Source of the DNA: Rhodospirillales bacterium
GTDB taxonomy: Bacteria; Pseudomonadota; Alphaproteobacteria; Rhodospirillales; JABHCV01
Direction of reading: 5' to 3'
NCBI GenBank assembly: GCA_016776705.1
Contig: JADHSW010000077.1
Span: 1-12,036 of the forward strand
Length of the DNA: 12,036 nt
Made by a program: the position numbers and the translations under genes. This document shows positions 1 to 7,535 of the stretch, piece after piece. The number at the start of each line of letters is the position of its first letter. The stretch's first letter is position 1. The notes under the pieces are model-generated. The model saw only the letters and a program-made list of their open reading frames with translations. It did not search any database and was not told the DNA's origin.

Positions 1-287
1 TCTTCGCGATTTTGACCGAGAAATGCTTTTTTAATACCGTCGTTGCGAGCGATGACGGTAAGTGCCGCCTGCATCATCGATGCTTCATTTTCCAAACCCT
101 GGCGGAACAATCGTTCAACGGAAGCGGCGCTTTCCGCTAGGTTCCGCTCATATTCGCGATCTTCGAACAGATAGGCGGCAACGAGAAAAGAGACGACCAC
201 GAATAAAATCACGAATGTGAAGGGCAAGAGGATACGGGCCCTGACGCGGTCTTCTCTATGTCCTCGAAATAGCTCTGTTTCGCTCAT
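1..287 (-). CDS. Membrane-anchored sensory protein, N-terminal fragment
   Basis: The first 95 codons of a leftward gene are visible; the rest lies beyond the left edge. A short, charged, arginine-rich cytoplasmic stretch (residues 1-18) is followed by one strong membrane helix (about 19-41) and then an amphipathic, acidic, probably periplasmic helix. Residues around 60-95 (LFRQGLENEASMMQ, then VIARNDGIKKAFLGQNRE) resemble the first helix of cache-like sensor domains found in chemoreceptors, histidine kinases and diguanylate cyclases. The output domain is not in the window, so the class cannot be decided. The ATG at 287 has a poor ribosome site (GCGGGAA immediately before it). A much better AAAGGAGG lies 27-34 bases upstream and would fit an in-frame CTG at 314, which would add nine residues, but CTG starts are rare. 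The gene is separated by about 190 bp from the operon behind it and is probably transcribed on its own. Confidence 0.65.
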   Translation of the reverse strand, partial: MSETELFRGHREDRVRARILLPFTFVILFVVVSFLVAAYLFEDREYERNLAESAASVERLFRQGLENEASMMQAALTVIARNDGIKKAFLGQNRE

Positions 288-408
288 TTCCCGCTTTCTT
301 GATGTGGGCTTCAGGCTTGCCTCCTTTTGGGGAGGAATCCCAGGAAAACATATCAGCAAGCACGACCAATCGCCGCCATCTATTTTCAGACAGCCTGTTT
401 GTTGTGCG

Positions 409-448
409 GAACCTTCCGGTGGCTTGTTGAAAAGTACCGGCAAGGTTC
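409..448 (-). terminator. Bulged hairpin beyond the leftward operon, possible terminator
   Basis: GAACCTTCCGGT (409-420) pairs with ACCGGCAAGGTTC (436-448), giving a 12-bp stem with one bulged base and a 15-base loop. It lies 29 bp past the stop of the last operon gene, so it would form at the 3' end of that transcript. There is no run of U after the stem in the leftward direction. It may therefore be an RNA-processing or stability hairpin, or a Rho-assisted end, rather than a classical intrinsic terminator. The rest of the 288-476 gap shows only a weak CCTCC/GGAGG hairpin near 321-336. Confidence 0.45.
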
Positions 449-476
449 TAGGAGGGCATTCCCGTTGTGAAAAGGT

Positions 477-875
477 TTACCTGCCCGTTACGTTCTTGTG
501 GTTCAGCATATTTTGCTGATTTTCATCCCGTTTTTCTTTTTTCAGGGCTTCTTTCAGGGCATCGTCAAGTTCGCCCGAGCGCACCAGTTCAATGACCTCG
601 TCAATTTTATCGGCAAGTTCAGCGTCATCCCTGACATTGCCAACCATCACGCAGTTGTCGTCACCAAGCAGATTGAAATAGCGGTAATAAACCTTCACTT
701 GCCCGACGCCGTGGGCATCGATATCGGCCAAGGCGGACTCACTATGGGATTCGCCGCGCAGTCGTTTTTGCTCATCAAGCAACTGATTGACGGCGTCGCC
801 GCGTGCCTTTTCCAGGTCGTTATTCACGCTGTTTTTCGATTTTCCGATAGACCATTTGCCAAGGGAGAGGGCCAT
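477..875 (-). CDS. Hypothetical charged protein, 132 residues
   Basis: The family is not recognised. The protein is soluble, with no signal peptide or membrane helix. It is rich in Asp, Glu, Lys and Arg. An N-terminal basic/polar segment (1-20) leads into a predicted helix (about 20-42). Next comes a short region with beta character (about 55-80, VGQVKVYYRYFNLLGDD then VMVGNVRDD), and last a strongly helical acidic-then-basic tail (about 84-118). The ATG at 875 has an AAGGAAA ribosome site 6-12 bases upstream, and its start lies only 9 bp after the upstream ureohydrolase stop. It is therefore very probably translated from the same transcript, as the last gene of the leftward operon. The codon pattern and operon position support a real gene; nothing visible gives a function. 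Confidence 0.7.
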   Translation of the reverse strand: MALSLGKWSIGKSKNSVNNDLEKARGDAVNQLLDEQKRLRGESHSESALADIDAHGVGQVKVYYRYFNLLGDDNCVMVGNVRDDAELADKIDEVIELVRSGELDDALKEALKKEKRDENQQNMLNHKNVTGR

Positions 876-884
876 TGTATTTCC

Positions 885-1832
885 TTAAGCCCTTTTGTTT
901 GCGATCACTTCCGCCAACAGGCAGAGCATTTCATACATCAGGGTTGCGCCGACCAGCGACGTGTTGCCGCTGGGATCGTATGGCGGGGCGACCTCGACCA
1001 CGTCAGCGCCGATCAGGTTGAGATTGCGCAGGCCCCGCAACAGGGCCTGGGCCTCAATCGTGGTGATACCACCGATTTCCGGGGTGCCTGTTCCCGGTGC
1101 GTAGACCGGGTCCAGACCATCGACATCGAAGGAAAGGTACGTCGGCCCCTCGCCGACGACATGCCTGGCTTCTTCGATTACTGCGTCCACTCCCATCTCG
1201 GTGAATTCCTCCATGAAGATGACCCGCATGCCTTGCTCAAGGGAATACTCCCATCCTTCGGGTGTGTTCTGGGCGCCGCGGATGCCGATCTGGACTGTTC
1301 TATTGGCGTCCAGAAGACCATCCTCGTGGGCCCGGCGGAAGGGCGTGCCGTGCATGAACTTAGAGCCCTGGAATTGATCCCAGGTGTCTGTATGGGCGTC
1401 AATATGAATAAGCCCCAACGGTGCGGTCCTGGCGATGGCCTTCATGATCGGATAGGTGATGGAATGGTCGCCGCCGGCGCTGAGGGGGATGACACCCGCG
1501 GCATGAACCCGCTCATAAAAAGCCTCGATATCACAGACAACGGCCTTGTGGTCGAACACCGCATCAAAGGTCACATCGCCGATATCGGCAATCCGGCAAA
1601 GTTCGTACGGGTTGATCCTGGTGACATGGTGGATTGCGCGCATAAGGCTGGACTGGTCGCGCATTTCACGCGGTCCATGACGGGCGCCTGCACGGTTGGT
1701 CACCGCACCGTCGTAGGGCACGCCAATCAACGCAATATCAAGGCCCGCCGGATCTTCCTGATAGGGGGTGCGCATAAAGGTTGGAATGCCCATGTAACGG
1801 GGATGCGACATCTGGTCTTGCTTTGTGGGCAT
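885..1832 (-). CDS. speB: Agmatinase / arginase-family ureohydrolase
   Basis: This is a member of the ureohydrolase fold, binuclear Mn(II) enzymes that hydrolyse guanidino groups to release urea. Agmatinase (agmatine to putrescine) is the usual annotation. Counting from the TTG at 1844 (319 residues), the metal ligands are all visible: GGDHS (His127), IDAHTD (Asp149, His151, Asp153) and SFDVDGLDP (Asp240, Asp242). The downstream EVAPPYDPSGNTS segment (284-296) is also typical. Length matches the family. Two starts are possible: TTG at 1844, or ATG at 1832. I prefer ATG 1832 (315 residues, beginning MPTKQDQ) because GGAAA sits about 5 bases before it. The gene follows the M16 peptidase stop by about 21 bp and precedes the hypothetical gene by 9 bp. 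Sequence alone does not separate agmatine from guanidinobutyrate, guanidinopropionate or guanidine as substrate, so the gene symbol is a family-level call. Confidence 0.88.
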   Translation of the reverse strand: MPTKQDQMSHPRYMGIPTFMRTPYQEDPAGLDIALIGVPYDGAVTNRAGARHGPREMRDQSSLMRAIHHVTRINPYELCRIADIGDVTFDAVFDHKAVVCDIEAFYERVHAAGVIPLSAGGDHSITYPIMKAIARTAPLGLIHIDAHTDTWDQFQGSKFMHGTPFRRAHEDGLLDANRTVQIGIRGAQNTPEGWEYSLEQGMRVIFMEEFTEMGVDAVIEEARHVVGEGPTYLSFDVDGLDPVYAPGTGTPEIGGITTIEAQALLRGLRNLNLIGADVVEVAPPYDPSGNTSLVGATLMYEMLCLLAEVIANKRA

Positions 1833-1853
1833 TACAATTTCCAATCTTTTTTA

Positions 1854-3113
1854 CTAGCCGATACGATGGGCGATTTCCTGAAAACTTTCCAGCCTGGAAA
1901 CCGGTCCCAAAGCGGCAACCGTAAGCGGACTTGTGAAAATGCGCCGGGCTGCGCGCAAGATTGCGTCTGCGTCCACGGCTTCGATGTTGGCGACGATTTC
2001 TTCTGTCGACATGGGGCGACCAAATACCATCATCTGGCGGGCCAGTTGTTCGCAGCGTGAAGATGAACTTTCCAGTGACATCAGGATTGATGCCTTGATT
2101 TGCGCCCGCGCGCGTATCAACTCGTCGGTTCCCACACTGTCCGTCATTTTCTTGATTTCATCGCAGATCAATGGAACCAGTTCGGCGGTTTCTTCCTCGC
2201 CGGTTCCTGCATAGATTCCGAACAGGCCGGTGTCTGAATAACTGGGGACAAAGGAATAGATGGAATAACACAGGCCGCGTTTTTCGCGGATTTCCTGAAA
2301 CAGCCGGGAAGACATACCGCCGCCAAAAAGCGTCGACAGCACCGCTGCGGTATAGAAATCCGGGTCCTGATAGCCGACACCTTCAAAGCCCAGCAGCAGG
2401 TGGGCCTGTTCAAGCTCGCGCTCGATGATGCTTTCGCCACCCGTATAATTGGCCGACTCGCGCATCGCCTGCTCTCCTGCGGGCAGCGCGCCAAAGGTTT
2501 CGCGGGCCAGGACCACGAGTTGGTCGTGGTCAATGCGTCCGGCTGCGGCCAGTATCATGGTATTGGCGTTGTAGTGGCCGCTCATGTAATCGATAATGGT
2601 TTCCCGGTCCATGGCGCCGACAATATCGGCGTCGCCAAGAACCTGACGACCTAGGGGTTGGTCAGGAAAGGCGGCGGCCTGAAAATTATCGAAAACGACG
2701 TCGTCAGGGGTGTCGTTGGCCTGACTGATTTCCTGCAGGATAACCGTGCGCTCGCGCTCCAGCTCTTCATTTTCCATGGTAGAGTTTTGCAGGATATCGG
2801 CAATCAGATCGACGCCCAGGGGGACATCTTCCTTCAGGACACGAACGTAATAGGCCGTGCTTTCACGGGTCGTGTAAGCGTTGATATGGCCGCCGACAGC
2901 TTCGATTTCCTCAGCGATGGCTAGGGCCGAACGCTTGCGGGTTCCCTTGAAGGCCATGTGTTCCAGCAAGTGCGAGACGCCGCTCAGTTCCGGCTTTTCA
3001 TAACGGGTTCCAACGCCGACCCAAACTCCGATTGATGCGGATTCGACTGTCGCCATGGGGTCGCTCACGACGCGCAGGCCGTTTTCAAGTGTCGTGGTTC
3101 GGATCGTCGTCAT
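1854..3113 (-). CDS. M16 family zinc peptidase (processing-peptidase-like)
   Basis: This is a 419-residue pitrilysin/M16B metallopeptidase, related to the beta subunit of mitochondrial processing peptidase and to bacterial PqqL/YmxG-type proteins. The inverted zinc motif is intact: HLLEH at residues 48-52 (His48, His52 ligands, Glu51 catalytic), with the third ligand Glu128 in VILQEI 76 residues after His52. The C-terminal half carries the family's GGGMSSRLFQEIREKRGLCYS segment in shortened form (around 266-286). No signal peptide is seen, so it is probably cytoplasmic. Its ATG overlaps the thrC stop in an ATGA, implying translational coupling. A thrC-M16 pair is common in alphaproteobacteria. 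The physiological substrate is not known from sequence. Confidence 0.92.
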   Translation of the reverse strand: MTTIRTTTLENGLRVVSDPMATVESASIGVWVGVGTRYEKPELSGVSHLLEHMAFKGTRKRSALAIAEEIEAVGGHINAYTTRESTAYYVRVLKEDVPLGVDLIADILQNSTMENEELERERTVILQEISQANDTPDDVVFDNFQAAAFPDQPLGRQVLGDADIVGAMDRETIIDYMSGHYNANTMILAAAGRIDHDQLVVLARETFGALPAGEQAMRESANYTGGESIIERELEQAHLLLGFEGVGYQDPDFYTAAVLSTLFGGGMSSRLFQEIREKRGLCYSIYSFVPSYSDTGLFGIYAGTGEEETAELVPLICDEIKKMTDSVGTDELIRARAQIKASILMSLESSSSRCEQLARQMMVFGRPMSTEEIVANIEAVDADAILRAARRIFTSPLTVAALGPVSRLESFQEIAHRIG

Positions 3114-4516
3114 CGAGTGGTTCCGTCCGTGCGGTGGGTGAGGACAAATTCCTGCACGCCGGTGAGATCGTTGTCGAGTACGTTGAAACGTTCCTCGCGA
3201 TCGAAAAGGTCTGATAATTTTTCGGGCAGGGCCGGGTGTTGCCCACTGGCCGCCCTGACCGCGTCAGGGAATTTGGCCGGGTGGGCGGTGGCAAGGTCAA
3301 TAAGCGGTGTTCCCGGATTGCGTCGTCTGGCGCGGCCTGCGGCGACGCCGATGGCGGAATGGGGGTCCAGAAGCTGTTTGTGTTCTGCAAAGATGCGGGC
3401 GATGGTCCCAGATGTTTCCTCGTCACTGAAACGGGCGGCAGCGAAAAGTTCGCGTGCACGGGCCATTTCCTTTTCGCCGACGCTGAACGAGCCGGTATCA
3501 TTGAAGGTTGTCATCATATCCTTAATAATATTGCCATCGCGGCCATACAGTTCAAACAAAAGCCGCTCGAAGTTGCTGGAAATCTGAATATCCATGCTGG
3601 GGCTTATTGTCGGATGAATGCCGGTCATTTCCATGCGCCCGGCTTCGAAAAAACGGGTCAGGATATCGTTGCTGTTTGAACCGATAATCAGTTGTTCGAT
3701 ATTCAGGCCCATGCGTTTGGCCCCGTAACCGGCAAAGACGTTGCCAAAGTTGCCTGTCGGAACGGCGAAGGAAACGGGGGCGGTGGGATCGTACATGCCC
3801 GCCGCAGCGCGGAAGTAATAGACGGTCTGCGCCATGACCCGCGCCCAGTTGATGGAGTTGACGGCGGACAAATTACACCGGTCCCGGAAATCCGTATCGT
3901 TGAACATCGCCTTGACCATGTTCTGGCAGTCATCAAAGGTGCCTTTGACGGCGATATTGTGAACATTTGAATCGGTGATGGTTGTCATCTGTCGGCGCTG
4001 CACATCGGAAACCCGGCCTTCAGGGTGCAGGATGAAAATTTCAATAGCGTCGCGACCACGGCAAGCCTCGATAGCTGCCGATCCTGTATCGCCTGATGTG
4101 GCGCCAACAATGGTCACCCTTTTGCCGCGTCTGGTCAGCACAAAATCAAATATGCGCCCCAGGAACTGCATGGCGTAGTCCTTGAAAGCCAGCGTCGGGC
4201 CGTGGAATAATTCCATCAGCCATTCGTTCTCGCCCAGTTGTTTCATGGGCGCGACGTCGGGGTCATCGAAACCAGCGTAGGCGTCATTGATCAAATGGGC
4301 CAGATCGTCATCGCCAATGCTGTCACCGGTAAACAGGCGCATAATACGAAATGCGGTTTCGGAATAGCTCAACCCTTTTAGCGCGGCGATCTCATCGGCG
4401 CTGATGTTGGGCCAGGATTCGGGCACATACAGTCCGCCATCCCGCGCAAGGCCGCTAAGCAACGCATCGTCAAAATCCAGAATGGGGGCCTGACCCCGGG
4501 TGCTTACATATTTCAA
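3110..4516 (-). CDS. thrC: Threonine synthase
   Basis: This PLP-dependent enzyme converts O-phosphohomoserine to threonine in the last step of threonine biosynthesis. The 468-residue protein has the N-terminal threonine-synthase domain (about 1-80, starting MKYVSTRGQ, typical of the bacterial long form). GPTLAFKDYAMQ follows, with the PLP-binding lysine at 112, and then the phosphate-binding GATSGDTGSAA (138-148). Length is normal for the proteobacterial class. The start is TTG at 4516: the only nearby ATG is out of frame, and the family's N-terminus begins exactly here. A GAGAGGGA purine stretch lies a little further upstream than usual, so translation may be modest. The gene is 52 bp downstream of the M32 peptidase and overlaps the M16 peptidase gene by 4 bp. 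Confidence 0.95.
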   Translation of the reverse strand: MKYVSTRGQAPILDFDDALLSGLARDGGLYVPESWPNISADEIAALKGLSYSETAFRIMRLFTGDSIGDDDLAHLINDAYAGFDDPDVAPMKQLGENEWLMELFHGPTLAFKDYAMQFLGRIFDFVLTRRGKRVTIVGATSGDTGSAAIEACRGRDAIEIFILHPEGRVSDVQRRQMTTITDSNVHNIAVKGTFDDCQNMVKAMFNDTDFRDRCNLSAVNSINWARVMAQTVYYFRAAAGMYDPTAPVSFAVPTGNFGNVFAGYGAKRMGLNIEQLIIGSNSNDILTRFFEAGRMEMTGIHPTISPSMDIQISSNFERLLFELYGRDGNIIKDMMTTFNDTGSFSVGEKEMARARELFAAARFSDEETSGTIARIFAEHKQLLDPHSAIGVAAGRARRRNPGTPLIDLATAHPAKFPDAVRAASGQHPALPEKLSDLFDREERFNVLDNDLTGVQEFVLTHRTDGTTR

Positions 4517-4568
4517 AAGAATGATTCCCTCTCAAGGCGGCACAACCTATACCTGGAATTTCGCGGGT

Positions 4569-6062
4569 TCAAGCCAGATAGCGGGATTTCAGGTGGTGGA
4601 TGAAAGCATCGGCGTTCAGGGGCTTGCCGCTGGCCTGCTCAACCATATCCCCGGCACTCAACGATGATCCCAACGAATGAACGTTTTCTTTCAGCCAGTC
4701 CAGCAATGGCTTGAAGTTCCCATCAGGAATTCCGGCCAATATTTCGGGCCTGGTCGTCAACGCCGCCGCATACAACTGCGCCGCCGTCATCGCCCCCAGT
4801 GTATAAGTGGGGAAATAACCCCAGGCGCCGTCATACCAGTGAATATCCTGCAGGCAGCCTTCCCGGTCGTTGGCGGGGTCAAGGCCAAGCAGCTTTTTCA
4901 TGCTGTCGTTCCAGGCTTCCGGCAGGTCGACAAGGGGTAAATCCCCCGCGATCATCAGCTTTTCCAGACGGTAACGCAGGATGATGTGAAGGGGATAGGT
5001 GACCTCGTCCGCATCGACGCGGATAAAGTCCGGTTCAACCTTGATCAGATTGCGATAAAGCGAGCTTGTGTCCCAGGCCGGGCCGGAACCGTCAAAGGTC
5101 TCGCGCATCAGGGGAGCGGCGAATTCAAGAAACGGGCGTGAGCGGCTCACCTGCATTTCAATCAGCAGCGACTGGCTTTCGTGGGCCCCCATGCCCAGGG
5201 CTTCACCAACCGGTTGATATCGCCAGTCGGGCGGCAGGCCGCGCTGGTAAAGGCCGTGGCCGGTTTCGTGCAGGACGCCCATGATGGCGGAAGAAAAGTC
5301 GTTTTCGTTGAAACGGGTGGTGATGCGCACATCATCGGGGGTACCGCCACAAAACGGATGCAGGCTGACATCCAGACGTCCGTGGTTGAAGTCAAACCCC
5401 AGGGCCGTCATCAGTTTCAGCCCCAACTCGCGCTGTTTCTCAGGATCAAAAGGCCCTTCCGGCATGGGCGGGGCAGGATCGATTTTCTGCTTTTCCAGAA
5501 CCTCGTTCAGGAATTCTGGCAGGAAGGATTCCAGTTCTGCAAACCGGACATCGATATCGGCGCTGCGCCCCCCCGGTTCGAATTCATCCAGAAGCGCATC
5601 ATACTGGCATAGTCCCAGCTTTTCGGCCTTGGCGGCGGCGCGCTCCCTGACCAGGGACAGCAGGGTTTCCATATGGGGAAGGACGGCTGCGAAATCCCCG
5701 TCGGCGCGGGCGGTGCGCCAGACCGTTTCACAGCCTGTGCAGGCCTTCGAGTAAGCCAGCACCAGATCTTTGGACAGCGCCGTCGCATGGGTCCATTTAC
5801 GTCGCATTGCCTTCAGGTTGGCTGCTTGCCAGGGACTCAAGGTGGTCTCGTCCTGCGCTTTGTCCAGCAAGTCACCGATTTCAGGGTCGTTCAGCAAGCC
5901 GTGGCAGACACCGCTCAATTCAGCCAATTGCTCGCCACGGCCCGGCCCGCCGCCGCTTGGCATCATCGTCGCGTAGTCCCACTGCAGGGCTTCCGTGGCG
6001 TCACGAAGCACCGATAAGCGGCGAAAACGTTGTTCCAGTTTGAAATAGGCTGAAGAGATCAT
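4569..6062 (-). CDS. M32 family carboxypeptidase (carboxypeptidase Taq type)
   Basis: This is a 497-residue, largely helical metallocarboxypeptidase that removes C-terminal residues from peptides in the cytoplasm. Signature motifs are in family order: DVRITTR (244-250), the zinc motif HETGH (265-269, with Glu266 catalytic), the third zinc ligand in HESQS (Glu295), IRVDADEVTYPLHI (around 348-361) and GYFPTYTLGA near residue 415-425. The length of about 500 is typical. No signal sequence is present. The ATG at 6062 overlaps the ctaB stop in an ATGA, so the two are translationally coupled although their functions look unrelated. It may simply be a housekeeping peptidase carried in this operon. 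Confidence 0.94.
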   Translation of the reverse strand: MISSAYFKLEQRFRRLSVLRDATEALQWDYATMMPSGGGPGRGEQLAELSGVCHGLLNDPEIGDLLDKAQDETTLSPWQAANLKAMRRKWTHATALSKDLVLAYSKACTGCETVWRTARADGDFAAVLPHMETLLSLVRERAAAKAEKLGLCQYDALLDEFEPGGRSADIDVRFAELESFLPEFLNEVLEKQKIDPAPPMPEGPFDPEKQRELGLKLMTALGFDFNHGRLDVSLHPFCGGTPDDVRITTRFNENDFSSAIMGVLHETGHGLYQRGLPPDWRYQPVGEALGMGAHESQSLLIEMQVSRSRPFLEFAAPLMRETFDGSGPAWDTSSLYRNLIKVEPDFIRVDADEVTYPLHIILRYRLEKLMIAGDLPLVDLPEAWNDSMKKLLGLDPANDREGCLQDIHWYDGAWGYFPTYTLGAMTAAQLYAAALTTRPEILAGIPDGNFKPLLDWLKENVHSLGSSLSAGDMVEQASGKPLNADAFIHHLKSRYLA

Positions 6063-7045
6063 GAGAAAATGTCAGGGAACCAAAGCATCAGGCCCTTGTC
6101 GACCAGCAGGAAGACAAAGATCAGGAACAGATAAAAGATCGAGAAAAAGAACATGGATCGGGATTTTTTGTCGTCGTCATGCTTCAACACGATAAAGGCA
6201 TGGCGCAACAGGCCAATTCCAAGAACGATGGCCGCCGTCATGTATACCCGTCCGGAAATGCCGACAATTGTGGGCAGTACGCTCACCGGGATCAGCGCCA
6301 GCGTATAAGCCACCATCTGAATGGCGGTTTTCCTGTGGCCGACGACGACCGGCATCATTGGCACCCCTGCGGCGTCGTAATCACCGCTCCTGAACAACGC
6401 CAGCGCCCAGGTGTGGGGTGGTGTCCACAAGAAGATAATCATGAATAAAATCCATGCATTTGGCTCAACCGCGCCGGTAACGGCAATCCAGCCGATCATC
6501 GGCGGGAAAGCGCCAGCCGCGCCACCGATGACGATGTTCTGCGGGGTTCGGCGTTTAAGCCAGATGGTGTAGACAAAGACATAATAAAGAATAGTCGTCA
6601 TCAGCCAGCCGGCGGACGCGACATTGACAAAAATACCCATCATGGCGACGGATGCGACGGACAGGAAAACGCCAAACCCAAGCGCTTCCAGTGGTTCAAG
6701 ATGACCGGCGGGTAAAGGACGGTTCTGGGTCCGCTTCATGATGACGTCGATATCGCGGTCGTACCACATGTTAATTGCGCCCGAAGCCCCTGCGGCGATG
6801 GCGATGCAGGCGATGGCGATAAACCCGGTTACGGGATCAATGGAACCCGGCGCCATCATCATGCCGGTCCAGGCGGTGAAGACGACCAGCGACATGACGC
6901 GGGGCTTCAACAGCAGGGCGTATTCAACGACTCTGAGTTTGGGGGCGCGAATTTCTGATTTTTCATCGACGGCAGCAGGAGAATGGGCTTCTTCGCTTCC
7001 GTTAATTTCTGTCTTTGTGTCGTCGTCGACGGGCGCTGTCGTCAC
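6059..7045 (-). CDS. ctaB: Protoheme IX farnesyltransferase (heme O synthase)
   Basis: This UbiA-family membrane prenyltransferase adds a farnesyl group to heme b to make heme O, the precursor of heme A for terminal oxidases. The 328-residue product has a charged, Asp/Glu-rich cytoplasmic leader (1-42) and about eight to nine membrane helices. The first Asp-rich substrate motif, NMWYDRDIDVIMKRTQNRPL, sits at about 112-131. The second cytoplasmic loop, SGDYDAAGVPMMPVV, is near 218-232. The start is GTG at 7045, with GGGAGA about 10 bases upstream; no upstream ATG competes. It heads the leftward operon and is divergent from the heme-copper enzyme cluster. Heme O/A formation shows that the organism has heme a- or o-type oxidases, although the adjacent enzyme could equally use heme b. 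Confidence 0.95.
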   Translation of the reverse strand: MTTAPVDDDTKTEINGSEEAHSPAAVDEKSEIRAPKLRVVEYALLLKPRVMSLVVFTAWTGMMMAPGSIDPVTGFIAIACIAIAAGASGAINMWYDRDIDVIMKRTQNRPLPAGHLEPLEALGFGVFLSVASVAMMGIFVNVASAGWLMTTILYYVFVYTIWLKRRTPQNIVIGGAAGAFPPMIGWIAVTGAVEPNAWILFMIIFLWTPPHTWALALFRSGDYDAAGVPMMPVVVGHRKTAIQMVAYTLALIPVSVLPTIVGISGRVYMTAAIVLGIGLLRHAFIVLKHDDDKKSRSMFFFSIFYLFLIFVFLLVDKGLMLWFPDIFS

Positions 7046-7171
7046 GGTCTTGATTCTCCCGAGAGCATATCATTCGAGCCAGGACCTCAAAAATAAGGGC
7101 GCTGGCTCCCTATCCTCTTTGTTTGCCCTCTGGCAGCCGCAAAGGCAAGGATTAGTTAGCTTTCTGCATCA

Positions 7172-7185
7172 TTGTCGGCTATCAA
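7172..7185. promoter_or_regulatory. Weak FNR-like dyad
   Basis: TTGTC-GGCT-ATCAA matches the FNR-type consensus TTGAT-N4-ATCAA at 8 of 10 half-site positions, with a perfect right half. It is centred 38 bp from the stronger dyad at 7210-7223 and lies nearer ctaB. It could serve ctaB or form a tandem pair with the other site. A match of this quality can occur by chance in AT-rich DNA. Confidence 0.25.
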
Positions 7186-7209
7186 GAGATTAATAAAAAT
7201 AACCGTCAA

Positions 7210-7223
7210 TTGACCTCGGTTAA
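7210..7223. promoter_or_regulatory. Candidate CRP/FNR-family (Dnr/NNR/FNR-type) operator
   Basis: TTGAC-CTCG-GTTAA has the spacing and half-site form bound by FNR, NNR and Dnr regulators; nine of the ten half-site bases are self-complementary. It differs at only two of fourteen positions from the perfect dyad at 10733-10746, upstream of the other gene of this cluster. It lies 136 bp before the ATG of the small-subunit gene. The first six bases could also act as a -35 hexamer with TATTAA at 7234-7239. Confidence 0.5.
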
Positions 7224-7358
7224 GGCATCTACATATTAATCATGGCTGATTGTAGTGGGCCAAATTGGACCTTTCTGGGGCAAACCCTGGAAAGGAACGG
7301 TCAAGAATTACCTAAGTAGCTGAGAAAATTGAAAAAACGAAAGTAAGGAGAGGGGTCT

Positions 7359-7511
7359 ATGAGCGATACAGGATCGAACGAAAAGATTCCATTTATGCAG
7401 CAGTTGTTGGACAGCCCATTTCTGTTGTTGGCTATCGGCATTCTGTCGCCGATGGTTTTGTATATTCTATGGGGTGTGATGGAAGTCATCGCCACCCCGA
7501 TTGCACAATAA
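7359..7511 (+). CDS. Small single-helix membrane protein, 50 residues, first gene of the respiratory cluster
   Basis: The protein has 50 residues and a stop at 7509-7511. A polar N-terminus (MSDTGSNEKIPFMQQLL) precedes one hydrophobic helix (about 20-40, PFLLLAIGILSPMVLYILWG) and a short tail ending VIATPIAQ. It has a very strong ribosome site, AAGGAGAGG, 6 bases before the ATG, and lies 24 bp before the subunit II gene, so it is almost certainly co-transcribed with it. No family is recognised. By size, topology and position it may be an accessory subunit of the heme-copper complex, comparable to the single-helix subunits of ba3 or cbb3 oxidases, but there is no sequence motif to prove this. 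It is easily missed because of its length. Confidence 0.75.
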   Translation: MSDTGSNEKIPFMQQLLDSPFLLLAIGILSPMVLYILWGVMEVIATPIAQ

Positions 7512-7535
7512 AGTAACGGAGAGGGGACTTTAAAT

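Larger units (their letters stand above)
7046..7358. other. Divergent intergenic region between ctaB and the respiratory cluster
   Basis: This 313-bp stretch has no credible gene. It must hold the promoters for both the leftward ctaB operon and the rightward cluster. The AT-rich central part (7150-7245) contains the clearest signals. These are an FNR-like dyad at 7210-7223, a weaker one at 7172-7185, the palindrome GTCAATTGAC at 7205-7214, and a TAACCG-N11-CGGTTA inverted repeat at 7200-7222. A possible sigma-70 pair, TTGACC (7210) and TATTAA (7234), is separated by 18 bp. A strong ribosome site AAGGAGAGG (7344-7352) ends the region. Confidence 0.5.

Noticed and set aside
498..2060. 520-codon open frame on the plus strand
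   Set aside because: It lies antisense to three well-supported genes (hypothetical, ureohydrolase, M16 peptidase), its translation matches no family, and it has no gene-like start context. It is a shadow frame.
7075..7140. Possible structured leader or terminator within the ctaB upstream region
   Set aside because: Only four-base stems (for example TGCC-CTCT-GGCA) can be drawn, too weak to call.
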